A stretch of 64,000 bases of DNA, from the NCBI GenBank assembly GCA_001443495.1, contig LDXR01000012.1, positions 1 to 64,000 of the forward strand. The letters are read 5' to 3'. Positions 42,454 through 52,800 of this stretch are shown piece by piece. The stretch's first letter is position 1; each line of letters starts with the position of its first letter. The notes beneath the pieces were generated by a model. It did no database searches. It had not been told where the DNA came from and saw only the letters and a list, made by a program, of their open reading frames with translations. The position numbers and the translations under genes were made by a program. Source of the stretch: a candidate division NC10 bacterium CSP1-5 (lineage in GTDB: Bacteria > Methylomirabilota > Methylomirabilia > Methylomirabilales > CSP1-5).

Positions 42454-44073
42454 ATGACGATGAAGAGGTTTCCCCCCCGAGGGCGACCGCTCGCTTTGAT
42501 GTCCGCAGGCATGATCGTGCTGGCCTGCATGATAATTCCGGCGGCCATGGCCGCGGAGCAGCCCAAGGCTGGCGGCACCCTGACCTTCGCCGTCGCCGCT
42601 GAACCCGCCTCGTATGATCTGCACCGAGAGACGAGCTTTGCCTCGATCCATCCGGTGGCCCCCCACTACAGCCTTCTCGTGAAGTTCGATCAGTGGAAGT
42701 ACCCGGAGATTGAAGGGGACGTGGCGGAGAGCTGGAACATCTCGAAGGATGGCCTCACGTACACATTCAAGATCCGGAAAGGGATCAAGTTTCACGATGG
42801 TAGCGTCCTCACTGCCAAGGACGTCAAGGCGACATACGACAAGATCATCTTTCCGCCGAAGGAGGTGGTCAGCGCTCGGGAGGCCTCCTATGAAATGGTG
42901 AAATCAGTGGAGGCGCCCGACGATCAGACGCTCGTGTTTCGCCTCAAGTGGGCGGCGGCTTCTCTTTTGGCGAATCTGGCTTCCCCCTGGAATCCGATCT
43001 ACAAGGCGGATATCCTGGCGAAGGACCCCCACTGGTATGAGAAGAACATCATGGGGACGGGCCCATTCACGTTTGTCGAGCACGTGAAGGGATCCCACTG
43101 GGTCGGCAAGAAGAACAAGGATTACTTCATGAAAGGCCGTCCCTATCTGGATGGTTTCCAGGCGATCTTTATCCGGGATACGTCGGCCCGCGTCGCGACC
43201 ATTCGCGGGGGGCGGGCGCTGATCGAGTTCCGGGGATTTTCGCCGGCGGCGCGGGATGATCTGGTTCGCGCGCTCGGCCCGAAAATCAAAGTCCAGGAGA
43301 GCCCCTGGCTCTGCGTCCTGACCGTGGCCGTCAATACCCAGAAGAAGCCTTTTGACGACGCGCGGGTCCGGCGGGCGCTCAGCTTGGCCGTTGACCGCTG
43401 GGGAGGATCCCAACACCTGTCGCAGATCTCCATCGTCAAGTCGGTCGGTGGGGTCATGCGACCCGGCTACGAGGCCTATGCGGCGACCGAAGCGGAGATC
43501 GTGAAGCTGCCCGGCTTTGGCAAGGATATTGAAGCGTCCCGCAAGGAAGCCCGGGGGCTGCTCAAAGAGGCGGGCTACCCCCAGGGTTTCGGCTTTACCT
43601 TCAAGAACCGCGATGTGAAAGAGCCCTACGAAATCGTCGGGGTGTGGATGATTGATCAGTGGCGCCAGATCGGACTGACCGCAAACCACGTGGTCCAGGA
43701 GACGGCGGCCTTCACGAAGGACCTGCGGGACGGGAATTACGAGACCGGCATGGACTTTGCCTGTGATTTCATGGACGAGCCGGATCTGCAGCTCTTCAAG
43801 TATGTCTCCAGCAGCAAGAACCCGAGCAACTATTCCAAATATGAAAATCCCAAGCTCGACGAGTTGTACGAAAAGCAGAGCCGAACCCGGGATGCCAAGG
43901 CCCGGCGCGCCCTCGTCCGCGAATTCGAAAAGATCGTGCTGAACGAGGCCTTCACCGTTCCTACACTCTGGTGGCACAAGATCAACCCGCACTGGGCGAA
44001 GGTCCGGGGCTGGAATGCCCTCCCCAGCCACTACCTGAATCAGGATCTGGCGGACGTCTGGCTGGCGGAATAG
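42454..44073 (+). CDS. ABC importer substrate-binding protein (peptide/nickel family 5)
   Basis: The 539-residue secreted protein belongs to the family-5 extracellular solute-binding proteins (DppA/OppA/NikA type). It has a long signal peptide, MSAGMIVLACMIIPAAMA near residues 16-34. Then come GGTLTFAVAAEPASYDLHRE and the family signature FKIRKGIKFHDGSVLTAKDVK near residue 108. It has a strong ribosome-binding site. The ligand (peptide, nickel or other) cannot be determined. The permease genes follow after a hairpin. Confidence 0.93.
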   Translation: MTMKRFPPRGRPLALMSAGMIVLACMIIPAAMAAEQPKAGGTLTFAVAAEPASYDLHRETSFASIHPVAPHYSLLVKFDQWKYPEIEGDVAESWNISKDGLTYTFKIRKGIKFHDGSVLTAKDVKATYDKIIFPPKEVVSAREASYEMVKSVEAPDDQTLVFRLKWAAASLLANLASPWNPIYKADILAKDPHWYEKNIMGTGPFTFVEHVKGSHWVGKKNKDYFMKGRPYLDGFQAIFIRDTSARVATIRGGRALIEFRGFSPAARDDLVRALGPKIKVQESPWLCVLTVAVNTQKKPFDDARVRRALSLAVDRWGGSQHLSQISIVKSVGGVMRPGYEAYAATEAEIVKLPGFGKDIEASRKEARGLLKEAGYPQGFGFTFKNRDVKEPYEIVGVWMIDQWRQIGLTANHVVQETAAFTKDLRDGNYETGMDFACDFMDEPDLQLFKYVSSSKNPSNYSKYENPKLDELYEKQSRTRDAKARRALVREFEKIVLNEAFTVPTLWWHKINPHWAKVRGWNALPSHYLNQDLADVWLAE

Positions 44074-44116
44074 GGAGTCGACCGAAGAGGCGACCGCGCC
44101 CGGAGTGATGTGCATA

Positions 44117-44157
44117 GAGGCCCGCCGCGTGTGCCAAGGCGGCGGGCCGCCTCTTTT
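44117..44157 (+). terminator. intrinsic hairpin between the binding protein and permease genes
   Basis: GCCCGCCG (44120-44127) pairs perfectly with CGGCGGGC (44140-44147), with GAG/CTC extending it across a small bulge, and a TTTT run follows. It fits a partial terminator that would give more binding protein than permease mRNA, which is common for such operons. Confidence 0.6.
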
Positions 44158-44165
44158 CCGCGCCG

Positions 44166-45119
44166 ATGCAGCGATACATCGTCAAGCGATTCCTGTTGAT
44201 GATCCCGACGCTCCTCGGGGTGGCCGTCCTCGTCTTCCTGCTCATGCGGGTCGTCCCCGGCGATATCGTGCAGCTCAAATTCACGCTCGAGGGGACCGGC
44301 GTCTCGGACGAGTTCCTGGCCAAGGAGCGGGCCCGCCTCGGCCTCGACAAGCCGGTTACCCAACAGTTTGTCGAGTGGATGTGGGGCATCGTCCGGTTGG
44401 ACTTCGGGAAGTCCATGTGGACGGACAATCCGGTCACCGCGGAGATTGCGCTGCGGCTGCATCTGAGCCTGCAGGTGGCCATCATGGCCACGATCGTGGC
44501 CACGCTCCTGTCCGTCCCGCTCGGGGTCCTGGCGGCCCTCAAGCAGGACACCTGGGTCGATTACGCCGTGCGCGTCTTCAGCATCGCCGGATTGGCCATG
44601 CCCTCCTTCTGGCTGGGGATCCTAATCATCCTGTGCCTGCTGATCTTCTTCCAGTGGCTGCCGCCGATGTTCTTCACTCCGATCTGGGTCGATCCCTGGG
44701 CGAATCTCTCGCAGCTCATCTGGCCGGCCCTCGCGGTCGGCTATCGCTACTCCGCCGTCGCTACCCGGATGACCCGCTCCTCGATGCTGGAGGTCCTGCG
44801 CGAGGATTACGTCCGGACGGCGCGGGCAAAGGGACTGTGGGAACAGGTGGTCGTCGTCCGCCACGCGATGAAGAACGCGATGCTTCCTGTCATCACGGTG
44901 CTCGGCCTGGAATTCGCCTTTCTGATCGGGGGCCTGGTGGTGACCGAGCAGGTCTTCAACCTCAACGGGCTGGGGATGCTCTTCGTCGAGTCGATCGCGC
45001 GCCGGGACTACACAATGACCCAAGCGTTGGTGCTCTTGACTGGGTTCACCTTTATCTTCGTCAACTTCCTCGTCGATCTCCTGTACGCGTGGTTCGATCC
45101 GCGCATCCGGTACGGGTAG
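44166..45119 (+). CDS. ABC importer permease, DppB/OppB family
   Basis: The 317-residue protein has six membrane helices and the DppB pattern: MQRYIVKRFLLMIPTLLGVAVLVFLLMRVVPGD at the start. The coupling-helix EAA-like region ARAKGLWEQVVVVRHAMKNAMLPV is near residue 218. It forms half of the pore. It is followed by the second permease, 11 bp downstream. Confidence 0.95.
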   Translation: MQRYIVKRFLLMIPTLLGVAVLVFLLMRVVPGDIVQLKFTLEGTGVSDEFLAKERARLGLDKPVTQQFVEWMWGIVRLDFGKSMWTDNPVTAEIALRLHLSLQVAIMATIVATLLSVPLGVLAALKQDTWVDYAVRVFSIAGLAMPSFWLGILIILCLLIFFQWLPPMFFTPIWVDPWANLSQLIWPALAVGYRYSAVATRMTRSSMLEVLREDYVRTARAKGLWEQVVVVRHAMKNAMLPVITVLGLEFAFLIGGLVVTEQVFNLNGLGMLFVESIARRDYTMTQALVLLTGFTFIFVNFLVDLLYAWFDPRIRYG

Positions 45120-45130
45120 GAGGAGCCGGG

Positions 45131-46036
45131 ATGGGCGCGCCGCCGCAGGAAACTGTACTCCCCCGGGTCGGGACGGCACCCAGCCGGTTGCCGCGATGGC
45201 TGGCTGCGGTCATTTGGTTCGCGCGGAAGAAACCCCTGGGGACGGCCGGGGCCGTCATCGTGGTTCTGATGGCGGCCGGGGCCATCTTTGCCGACATACT
45301 GGCGCCGTACGAGCCCCTCGCGACCGATTACGCCCACATGCTCCGTCCGCCCAGCGCCGCCCACTGGCTCGGGACCGATACCTTCGGGCGCGATATCCTG
45401 AGCCGGATCATTTACGGGTCGCGGACCGCGCTGTTGGTGGGCTTCGGGGCGTCCATTCTCGGGGCGACCATCGGGGCGGCCATCGGCGTGGCGAGCGCGT
45501 ATTTTGGGGGACGCGTCGATCTCATCGTGCAGCGGTTGATCGATATCGTGATGTCCTTTCCGATCATCGTGTTGGCGTTGGCCGTCGTGGCCATCCTCGG
45601 CTCGGGGATCGTGAACCTCACCCTGGCCATCGCCATCCCCTTCATGCCCCGCATCGCCCGGGTCGTCCGGTCGAGCGCCCTGGCCATCCGCGAAACGCCA
45701 TACATCGATGCGGCGCGGGCCATGGGCTTTGGGCACGGGCGGATCATCTTTCGCCACATGCTCCCCAATGTGGTGGCACCCTTCCTGATCATGATCACGG
45801 CTTTCGTGGGGCAGGCGATTCTTCTCGAAGCCTCTCTGAGCTTCCTGGGTCTCGGGGTCGTCGAGCCGACCCCGGCCTGGGGACTCATGCTGCGGGGCGC
45901 CGCCGTGGAGTTCGCCGAGAGGGCCCCCTGGATGGCCATCTTCCCCGGCCTGGCGATCAGCGCCGCCGTCTTTGGGTTCAATCTCTTCGGCGACTCCCTC
46001 CGGGATGCGCTCGACCCCAAGCTCCGCACCGGCTGA
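45131..46036 (+). CDS. ABC importer permease, DppC/OppC family
   Basis: The 301-residue partner permease has the typical DppC N-terminal region followed by LGTDTFGRDILSRIIYGSRTALLVG near residue 77 and AARAMGFGHGRIIFRHMLPN near 193. It pairs with the DppB-like subunit. The ATG at 45131 has an AGGAGGAGC ribosome-binding site. No ATPase genes (dppD/dppF type) follow; the next gene is lapA. The ATPases must be encoded elsewhere. Confidence 0.95.
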   Translation: MGAPPQETVLPRVGTAPSRLPRWLAAVIWFARKKPLGTAGAVIVVLMAAGAIFADILAPYEPLATDYAHMLRPPSAAHWLGTDTFGRDILSRIIYGSRTALLVGFGASILGATIGAAIGVASAYFGGRVDLIVQRLIDIVMSFPIIVLALAVVAILGSGIVNLTLAIAIPFMPRIARVVRSSALAIRETPYIDAARAMGFGHGRIIFRHMLPNVVAPFLIMITAFVGQAILLEASLSFLGLGVVEPTPAWGLMLRGAAVEFAERAPWMAIFPGLAISAAVFGFNLFGDSLRDALDPKLRTG

Positions 46037-46165
46037 GCCTTCCCATCAGGGAGACGGCCCTCGCCTGCGCCAGTAGCGACCTTGACGCTGCCCCCCTTTT
46101 CCGATAGCATACCAACGATCCCGATCATTCTGACGTCGCCGATCGGAGAGGGGGAGAGCCCTCCC

Positions 46166-46459
46166 ATGGCCCAATTCTACGTCATTATCGCCCTCCTGCT
46201 GGCCACGCTTGTTGCCATCTTTGCCGTGCAGAATGCTCAGGAGGTCAATATCCGTTTCCTCGTGTGGACCTTCCAGAGCTCGGTAGTCGTTGTGATCCTG
46301 ATCTCCCTGGGTGTGGGGGCGCTGCTGGCTGCCCTCATTAGCCTTCCCCAGACGCTGAAAGCGAGACGGCGGCTCAAGGAGAGCGAGAGGCAGCTCCAGC
46401 GTCTGGCCGGGCAGTTTGGCGAGTCAGAGGCGTGGGAGGTGCCCCGCGAGGAATCATGA
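46166..46459 (+). CDS. LapA-domain (DUF1049) inner-membrane protein
   Basis: The 97-residue protein has two membrane helices (about 4-22 and 38-60) and the conserved VQNAQEVNIRFLVWTFQSSVVVV core of the lipopolysaccharide assembly protein A domain, then a charged coiled-coil tail. The real LapA works with LapB to control LPS synthesis; lapB is not visible here. It fits with the envelope block that follows. The ATG is preceded by GGAGAGGGGGAGAG. Confidence 0.9.
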   Translation: MAQFYVIIALLLATLVAIFAVQNAQEVNIRFLVWTFQSSVVVVILISLGVGALLAALISLPQTLKARRRLKESERQLQRLAGQFGESEAWEVPREES

Positions 46460-46508
46460 CGGGGATGCGGGTGAGTCGCGCGTTGACGGACGCCATTGAG
46501 ATGCCCGG

Positions 46509-47042
46509 ATGATCCGGTCTCGTCCCGGTTTGAGCGCTGCCGTCACTCGAATGGCTTTCATTGGCGGGCTCCTGACCGGGTGTGCCGCCGCCTCCGGAAG
46601 AGTCGTGGATGGTGTGTACGTGGACGCGGCGAAGGGTATCCGCGTCGACCTCCCTCGAAGCGGGTGGCAGGTTACGCAATCGCCGGGGGCGGACCTGGTC
46701 CTTCAGCACACGGGCGCTGATACCAGCATGGCGGTCTCGGCCAGTTGCCCGGAACAGGAAAGAGGTTCCCTGCCCGCGCTGGCCCGGCACGTGTTCTTCG
46801 GGCTCCGCCAGGTCGAGTGGCTGAGACAGGAACCTATCGTGCTGGACGGGGTGGCAGGGCTCGAGACGGTGGTCAGGGGCAGCTGGGAAGGGGCACCCAT
46901 CCAGGTGCGGAGTGTCGTGATCCGCCGAAAGGGGTGTCTCTACGATCTCATCTTCGTTGCGCCACCTGAGACCTTCGAGGCCCGGGACGCGGACTTTGAT
47001 GCCTTCCTCGCCGGGTGGCAGTTTTTCTCGGACAAGCCATGA
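46509..47042 (+). CDS. lipoprotein upstream of mlaE, unknown function
   Basis: The 177-residue protein starts with a lipoprotein signal ending in LLTGC (lipobox near residue 25). The mature part contains GVYVDAAKGIRVDLPRSGWQV near 36 and FDAFLAGWQFF near the end. I do not recognise a named family. The stop overlaps the start of mlaE by four bases (ATGA), which indicates translational coupling and a role in the Mla lipid-transport system. Confidence 0.82.
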   Translation: MIRSRPGLSAAVTRMAFIGGLLTGCAAASGRVVDGVYVDAAKGIRVDLPRSGWQVTQSPGADLVLQHTGADTSMAVSASCPEQERGSLPALARHVFFGLRQVEWLRQEPIVLDGVAGLETVVRGSWEGAPIQVRSVVIRRKGCLYDLIFVAPPETFEARDADFDAFLAGWQFFSDKP

Positions 47043-47845
47043 GGGGTGCTGAGTCCACACGGGGGCTCTTCCTGCTGCTCGGCGGCAGGGTCACCGAGCT
47101 GCTCCAGCAGCTCGGGGATGTCGCCTTGCTTTCCGGACGGACCTTCTACCAAGCGGTCAGACCCCCGTACGAGCTTCGGGCCCTGGTCCAGCAGATGGAC
47201 CAGGTCGGGGTCAAGTCGATATCGATCTGCGGCATTGCGGCGGTCTTTACCGGGCTCGTCCTGGCCCTGCAGACCAGCTACGGACTGGCCCGGTTCGGCG
47301 CCAAGGCCTATGTGGGGATCGTGGTCTCTCTGTCGATGGTGCGGGAGCTTGGGCCGGTGCTCACCGCCCTCCTCGTGGGAGGACGGGTGGGATCGGGGAT
47401 CACCGCCGAGCTCGGGTCCATGAAGGTGACCGAACAGATCGACGCCATGCGGGCCTTGGGGGCCAATCACATCAAGAAGCTGGTGGTCCCCCGCGTCGTG
47501 AGCACCATGCTGGTTCTGCCGTTGCTCACCGTCCTGGCTGATGCGCTGGGGATCCTGGGAGGCATGGTCATCTCCCGGTACGAATTTCATGTGGACTCCC
47601 ATTTGTATCTCAGCACCATCTGGCGCAATCTGCGGTTGGCCGATCTGCTGAGTGGCCTCGGCAAGACGGTCGTCTTCGGATTTCTCATCGGGATCGTCGG
47701 TTGTTACAATGGCCTGGAGGTCTCGGGGGGGACCGAGGGGATCGGGCGGGCCACGACCGCCACGGTGGTGACCTCGGCCATCCTGATCCTGATCTCCGAT
47801 TTCTTTCTGACGAAGTTCTTCTGGTGGCTGGAGATACTCGCGTGA
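47039..47845 (+). CDS. mlaE: MlaE-family ABC permease (phospholipid transport)
   Basis: MlaE is the membrane subunit of the MlaFEDB complex that moves phospholipids between the inner and outer membrane. The 268-residue protein has several membrane helices and the family motif GPVLTALLVGGRVGSGITAELGSMKVTEQIDA near residue 102. I chose ATG 47039, which overlaps the preceding stop, rather than the open frame that begins earlier. mlaF overlaps by one base downstream. Confidence 0.95.
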   Translation: MRGAESTRGLFLLLGGRVTELLQQLGDVALLSGRTFYQAVRPPYELRALVQQMDQVGVKSISICGIAAVFTGLVLALQTSYGLARFGAKAYVGIVVSLSMVRELGPVLTALLVGGRVGSGITAELGSMKVTEQIDAMRALGANHIKKLVVPRVVSTMLVLPLLTVLADALGILGGMVISRYEFHVDSHLYLSTIWRNLRLADLLSGLGKTVVFGFLIGIVGCYNGLEVSGGTEGIGRATTATVVTSAILILISDFFLTKFFWWLEILA

Positions 47846-48579
47846 TGGCCAGTGCCATTGATCTTCATAAGCTCTACAAGACCTTCAACAGCAACCAGGT
47901 CCTCCGGGGCTTGGATCTGACGATCGCGGCAGGCGAGATCCTGACCATCTTGGGGGGGAGCGGGACCGGCAAGAGCGTCCTCTTGAAGCTCATTATCGGA
48001 CTCCTGAAGCCGGATGCAGGCCAGATCCTGGTCGAAGGGGAGGGCATCGTCCCGCTGCAAGAGGAGGAGCTCCTGAAGGTGCGGCGGAAGGTCGGCATGC
48101 TTTTTCAGGGGGCGGCCCTCTTCGACTCGATGAGCGTGATGGAGAATGTCGCGTTCCCACTGCGGGAGCACACCCGGATGACAGAGGGCGAGGTGCGGGA
48201 TCGGGTGCGGGAGGTGCTGGCGCTCGTGGGAATGGCCGAGGTGGAGGAGAAGCTTCCATCGGAGCTCTCGGGAGGCATGCGGAAACGGGTGGGGTTGGCC
48301 CGGGCGATCGCCCTGACGCCGCGGATCGTCCTCTACGATGAACCGACGACGGGCCTCGACCCCCGCAACGTGGACAAGATCAATGAATTGATCACCACTC
48401 TCCGGGCGAAGCTGCAGGTCACCTCGGTGGTGGTCACCCACGATATCCAGAGCGCCCTTCGGATTTCGGATCGGGTTGCCCTGCTCTCCGACGGGCGGAT
48501 CGCCGACACCGGCACGCCGGCAGAGATCGCACAGGCCGAGCACCCGGTCGTTCAGGAGTTTTTGGCCGGCCACCTCTGA
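47845..48579 (+). CDS. mlaF: MlaF-family ABC ATPase
   Basis: MlaF is the ATPase of the phospholipid transporter. The 244-residue protein has Walker A GGSGTGKS near residue 37, signature LSGGMRKR near 146, Walker B IVLYDEPTTGLD near 166 and switch His in VVTHDIQS near 199. ATG 47845 overlaps the mlaE stop by one base. A repeat element separates it from mlaD. MlaB and MlaC homologues are not present in the window. Confidence 0.95.
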   Translation: MASAIDLHKLYKTFNSNQVLRGLDLTIAAGEILTILGGSGTGKSVLLKLIIGLLKPDAGQILVEGEGIVPLQEEELLKVRRKVGMLFQGAALFDSMSVMENVAFPLREHTRMTEGEVRDRVREVLALVGMAEVEEKLPSELSGGMRKRVGLARAIALTPRIVLYDEPTTGLDPRNVDKINELITTLRAKLQVTSVVVTHDIQSALRISDRVALLSDGRIADTGTPAEIAQAEHPVVQEFLAGHL

Positions 48580-48593
48580 CAGAAGCCGTCAGC

Positions 48594-48708
48594 GGCTGGA
48601 ATGCTAGTATGCTGGGATGCTGGTAAGCTCGAATGCGGAACGCCACAACTCGCAAGATACTGTTGGGCTGCTGGCGTCCTAGCGTCCTAGCCTGCTAGCC
48701 TACTAGCG
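48594..48708. repeat. inverted degenerate-tandem element, theme GCTAGNATGCT
   Basis: The left arm (48594-48629) has GCTGGAATGCTAGTATGCTGG units. The right arm (48667-48708) has the reverse-complement theme, TCCTAGCGTCCTAGCCTGCTAG. The core is about 37 bp. It lies inside the mla operon between mlaF and mlaD and shares its unit with the element at 59.6 kb. Confidence 0.8.
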
Positions 48709-48719
48709 GGGACAGAGTC

Positions 48720-49694
48720 ATGCGGGATCGAGAGCTGCTGATCAAGTTTCGGGTCGGGATCTTCGTCCTGGTGCTCCTCCTGCTCTTTGTGGCCTTCGTC
48801 CTGACCATCGGGATTCAGACCCGCGTCTTCGAGGCGCAGTACCCGCTGCAGGCCGCCTTTCGCGATGTGCAGGGCCTCGTCGTGGGGGCCCCCGTCCGCC
48901 TGGCGGGACTCTCCGTGGGTACGGTGCGGCGGATCAGCTTGAGTCCGGATGTCGCCGACCGGCGCATCCATGTCGAGGTCTCCATCGACCGGAGCTTCCA
49001 GGCCCGCATCCGCGAAGATTCAGTGGCGACCATCGGGACCATCGGACTCGTCGGGGACAAGGTCTTTGATATCACCGTGGGCAGCGAGGGCTCGAAGATC
49101 CTCGAGCCGGGGGCGATGCTTGATGTTTCGGAGCCGATCGATTTCGCTCGTCTCGTGTCCCGGGGAGGGGAGATCTTGGACGGTCTGGCAGATGCCACCC
49201 AATCCCTGAAAAGGATCCTGTCCGATGAGGCCGGGGGGGAGCTGGTTCGGGACCTCGGCCAGCTCGCCAAGAGTCTGCGCACGCTCAGCCAGGAGATAGA
49301 GAAGGGGGATGGACTTCTGCACGCCCTGATCTTTGAGGAGGGTGGGAAGGACGTGATCGGGAGGCTCCGGGGAACTGCGGCAGGGCTCGAGCGGGTGGTG
49401 GACCGCCTAGAGAACGGAGAGGGGCTCTTGGGGGCTCTGCTCTCCGATCGCGCCGGTGCCCAGATTCTCCAGGACCTTCGAGCGCTCGTCGCCGATCTCA
49501 GGCGGATCGCCGGGGGCCTTGTAGAGGGCGAAGGGACAGTGGGGGCCCTCCTCAAGGATCCGACTGTCTATGAGGACCTCTCGAGCCTCCTCCGAGGAGC
49601 GGAGCGCAGCTGGCTTCTCCGCGGTCTCATCCGCTCCGGGGTCCGTGGGGGGCAGGATACGATCCAAGGAGGTTCCCCTTCGACCAAGCCATGA
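48720..49694 (+). CDS. mlaD: MlaD-like MCE-domain protein
   Basis: The 324-residue protein has an N-terminal membrane helix (GIFVLVLLLLFVAFVLTIGI, residues 11-30) and an MCE domain (about 40-120, with FRDVQGLVVGAPVRLAGLSVGTV). MlaD forms the periplasmic ring that binds lipid. After it comes a long helical tail with repeated segments around EKGDGLLHALIFEEGG and ENGEGLLGALLSDRAG, typical of MCE proteins from non-enterobacterial lineages. It completes the mlaE-F-D set. Confidence 0.94.
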   Translation: MRDRELLIKFRVGIFVLVLLLLFVAFVLTIGIQTRVFEAQYPLQAAFRDVQGLVVGAPVRLAGLSVGTVRRISLSPDVADRRIHVEVSIDRSFQARIREDSVATIGTIGLVGDKVFDITVGSEGSKILEPGAMLDVSEPIDFARLVSRGGEILDGLADATQSLKRILSDEAGGELVRDLGQLAKSLRTLSQEIEKGDGLLHALIFEEGGKDVIGRLRGTAAGLERVVDRLENGEGLLGALLSDRAGAQILQDLRALVADLRRIAGGLVEGEGTVGALLKDPTVYEDLSSLLRGAERSWLLRGLIRSGVRGGQDTIQGGSPSTKP

Positions 49695-49814
49695 TTTCCT
49701 CTGATCTACCCACCTGAAAGACCGACCCACCGTCACGGACCGATTTTTGCACGTTATCCCCCCGGATTGCGATCCCTCAATCCAGTTTGAGTTGAGATAC
49801 GCGGGAGCACGCAT
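49695..49814 (+). other. intergenic region mlaD to AsmA-like gene
   Basis: I see no gene in these 120 bp. The last part is A+T-richer, and no clear -35/-10 pair was found. The ATG of the following gene at 49815 lacks an obvious strong ribosome-binding site. Confidence 0.3.
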
Positions 49815-52800
49815 ATGCGTTTGGGTCAGCGGCGTCATGTGAGAGGTGGACTCCAGATCGCCGCTCGCCTTCTCTTCGGCCTTTTCCTCTCTCTCACGCT
49901 CGTGGACGCCGGGCTGCATCTCGCCCTCTCCACCGAGAGGGTGCAACAGCTCCTTCGGCGCCGAGTCGAGGGGGTCCTCAGCTACGAGCTCGGGCGCCAG
50001 GCCCGGGTCGGGACGATCGCGCTATCCCCCTTCCTCAACTTTCTCGAGCTGCGTCAGGTCACTGTCACGGGTCCCGGGGGTGCGGCAGACGTTCAAGTTG
50101 ACCGGGTCCGGTTATACCCGGATCTTCGCCGCCTCCTCGGCCGAGAGTTGGTCGTGAGGACCGTGGTCCTGCTGCGCCCCGTGATCGATCTCCCCGAAGG
50201 ATCTCCGTCAGGGCCAGGCACGCCTGAGGTCGTCTTGAGGATCCAATACCTCCTTGCTTTGCCGGTGGTTCGTCTCGAGATCCGGCAGGGGCAATTGACC
50301 GTGGGGCGCGACGGCCGAATCGGGAGCGCCGAGGGCCTCCATGTCGATCTCTGGCGCGAGAACGGAGAGGTCCGTGGTGACCTCCGGATCGCCGAGGGGG
50401 TGCTCCGTCTTTCCGAGGAACCGGTGCGATGGGGACCTCTGCAGGCGACCCTGGCCTTGGAGGAGCATGACCTGGTCGTTACCTTAGAGATCAGACTGGA
50501 GAGCGGTGCCCTCGGAGCCATTGGGCGGGTCCGAGACGTCTTCAGGGCGCCGCGCCTGGCACTGGATGTTGGCGGTCAACTCCCCTTCCCGTTGCATTTC
50601 CCTTCTCCCGGAACCATTCAGCTGGCGGGTCAACTGACCGGGTCACCCCAGGACCCCCGGTTCCACGGCGTCGTCCATCTCGAGGGTGGGCCCTGGCCTG
50701 ACCTCGGGATCACGCTTCTTGGCGACCGAGAGGGGATTCGAAGTCAGGGCGTGAGGTTCCTCGCCGTCCCCAGCGACGTGTCGGGGGGGTTTGAGCTCAG
50801 GTGGAAGGACTTGAGCTATGCTGCCGAGATCCAGGGGCGGGGGCTCGATCTCAAGCTGTTCAGGGTGCCTGGTCTGGGACGGCTCCCCGTGGCCGGAAAG
50901 GTCACGCTGGAGGGCCTGGCGGCAGGCCGCGGGCTGACGGCCGCCGGGATGACGGGTCAGGCGACGTTTCGAGTCACATCGCTCAGGCGCCGCGGTCAGC
51001 TCGGCGGCGGTGGAACGGTCGAGGGGTATGTGAAGGCACGCGGAGGGCGTCTTTCGCTCGAGCGCCTTCAGGTGGATCTTCCCCCCAACCGGTTGATCAT
51101 GCAGGGATCACTGGGAAAGGAGTTACATCTTGAGGTGTCGGGAAAGGCCCCCCGCGTGGATCTCATCGGTCATCTCCTCGGGGCGGGGGATGTCGGAGGA
51201 AAAGGAGAGGTGGCGGGGCAGGTGACAGGACCCGCCGGTGCCCCCACCTTTCGAGGGATCCTCACCTGGGACGCACCCCGTCTTCTGGGGGTAGACCTCC
51301 ACCGGATCCGGGGAGCGGTCCTCGTGGCGGAGCGGACGATCGCCTCCCCTCAACTCGTCGTGACCCGGGGAAAAAGTACGGGCATCATCCGGCTCCGCAT
51401 GACGCTGCCCGAGGAAGAGAAGGCCCTCGACCTCGAGCAGGATCTCCGGATCGAGGCGGAGGGACAGGTGCACGGAGCCCTACAGGATTTCGTGTCCCTC
51501 TTTGTGCGAGGGGAGATCCCCGCGACAGGCCAGTTGGCCTTCGACGGCAGCATCTCGGGTGTTCCACACCGTCTCGAGGGCCTGGGACGCGTTCTCATCA
51601 AGGATGCGGTCCTCTGGGGGGAGCCTTGGCAGACGGTTGAGACGGATCTGAAGCTTGAGCCGGACCGTCTCCGGTTTGAGGGGGCGCGGCTCCTGCGGGG
51701 GGGCGAGCAGGTGAGCGGGAGCGGTCTTCTCCGCTTTGGGGACCTAGGGGTGAGCTTCCGCCTGGCCACACCGCGCCTGTCGCTGGAGGGGTTTCGCCTC
51801 TTCGCGGGCGCGGGCGTCACTGGCCAGATGCTGCTCGAGGTTGAGGGAGAGGGCAACATTGACCATCCGACGATTCGGGGCGACTACCATCTCACGGCTC
51901 TTCGGTACGGCACGGTCCCCCTCGGGGTCGGTCGGGGTCGCCTTCTGCTGCAGGATCAAAAGATGACAGCTCGTCTGGCGCTCCCGAATCAGGGTTACTC
52001 CATCTTGGGAAGATTGCAGGCCATCTCCCCCTACTCTTACGAGGTGCAGGCCAGCATGAAAGAGGCGGAGCTGGCTTTGCTTTTTGCGCTCACCGGCTCC
52101 CCGCTCCTTCAGGGGGGGACAGGCACCGGGTCGGGGACAGCCGCAGTGGGCGGGGATCTCGCGCCACAGCGTCTTACGAAGCTCGCCCTCGACCTTCACG
52201 CCCCCTCCCTCCGGATCCGGGGCCACACCTTTCACACGGCCGAGCCGCTCCGCATCGACCTCCGCGAGGAGGCCTTGACGATCTCTTCCGTCGCTGTGAC
52301 CGGGAAGACGGGATGGCTGAACGCGCGGGGCCGCGTCGCGTTTGGAGGAGCGGTGGATGTCGGTGTGCACGGCAAGATTCCTTTGGCCCTCGCCCTGTAC
52401 TACCCGGGGATCATCGGGGGCGGGACGGGAACCGGAGAGTTCGACGTGAAGGCCTCGGGGTTGTGGAAAGCGCCCCGATATACCGGGTGGATCAAGATGG
52501 CAGGAGGTGGTTTCCGTCTGCTCGACCATCCGGAGCCCTTTCAGGGAATGGCGGGGCAGGTGAACTTCGAAGACCAAAAGATTCACATGCCGGCCCTTGT
52601 GGGGAGCTGGGCCGGGGGAAAGGTCAACGTCTCGGGGATCGCATCGCGAGGGCAAGAGACGGGGTGGCGGTGGGCCTTCGATCTCCTTCTCGATGAGGCC
52701 AGGGGAGAGCGGGTATTTGTCCGAAGCGAGACGGACAAGCGGAGCGTCACCGGGGAGACGAGCCTTTGGGGAACCGTGACGGCCGGAGGGAGCCGCTGGG

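Noticed and set aside
44105-45130. Extension of the dppC frame upstream through dppB
   Set aside because: The frame is open but its residues are Arg/Gly/His-rich noise, and dppB in its own frame fits its family perfectly.
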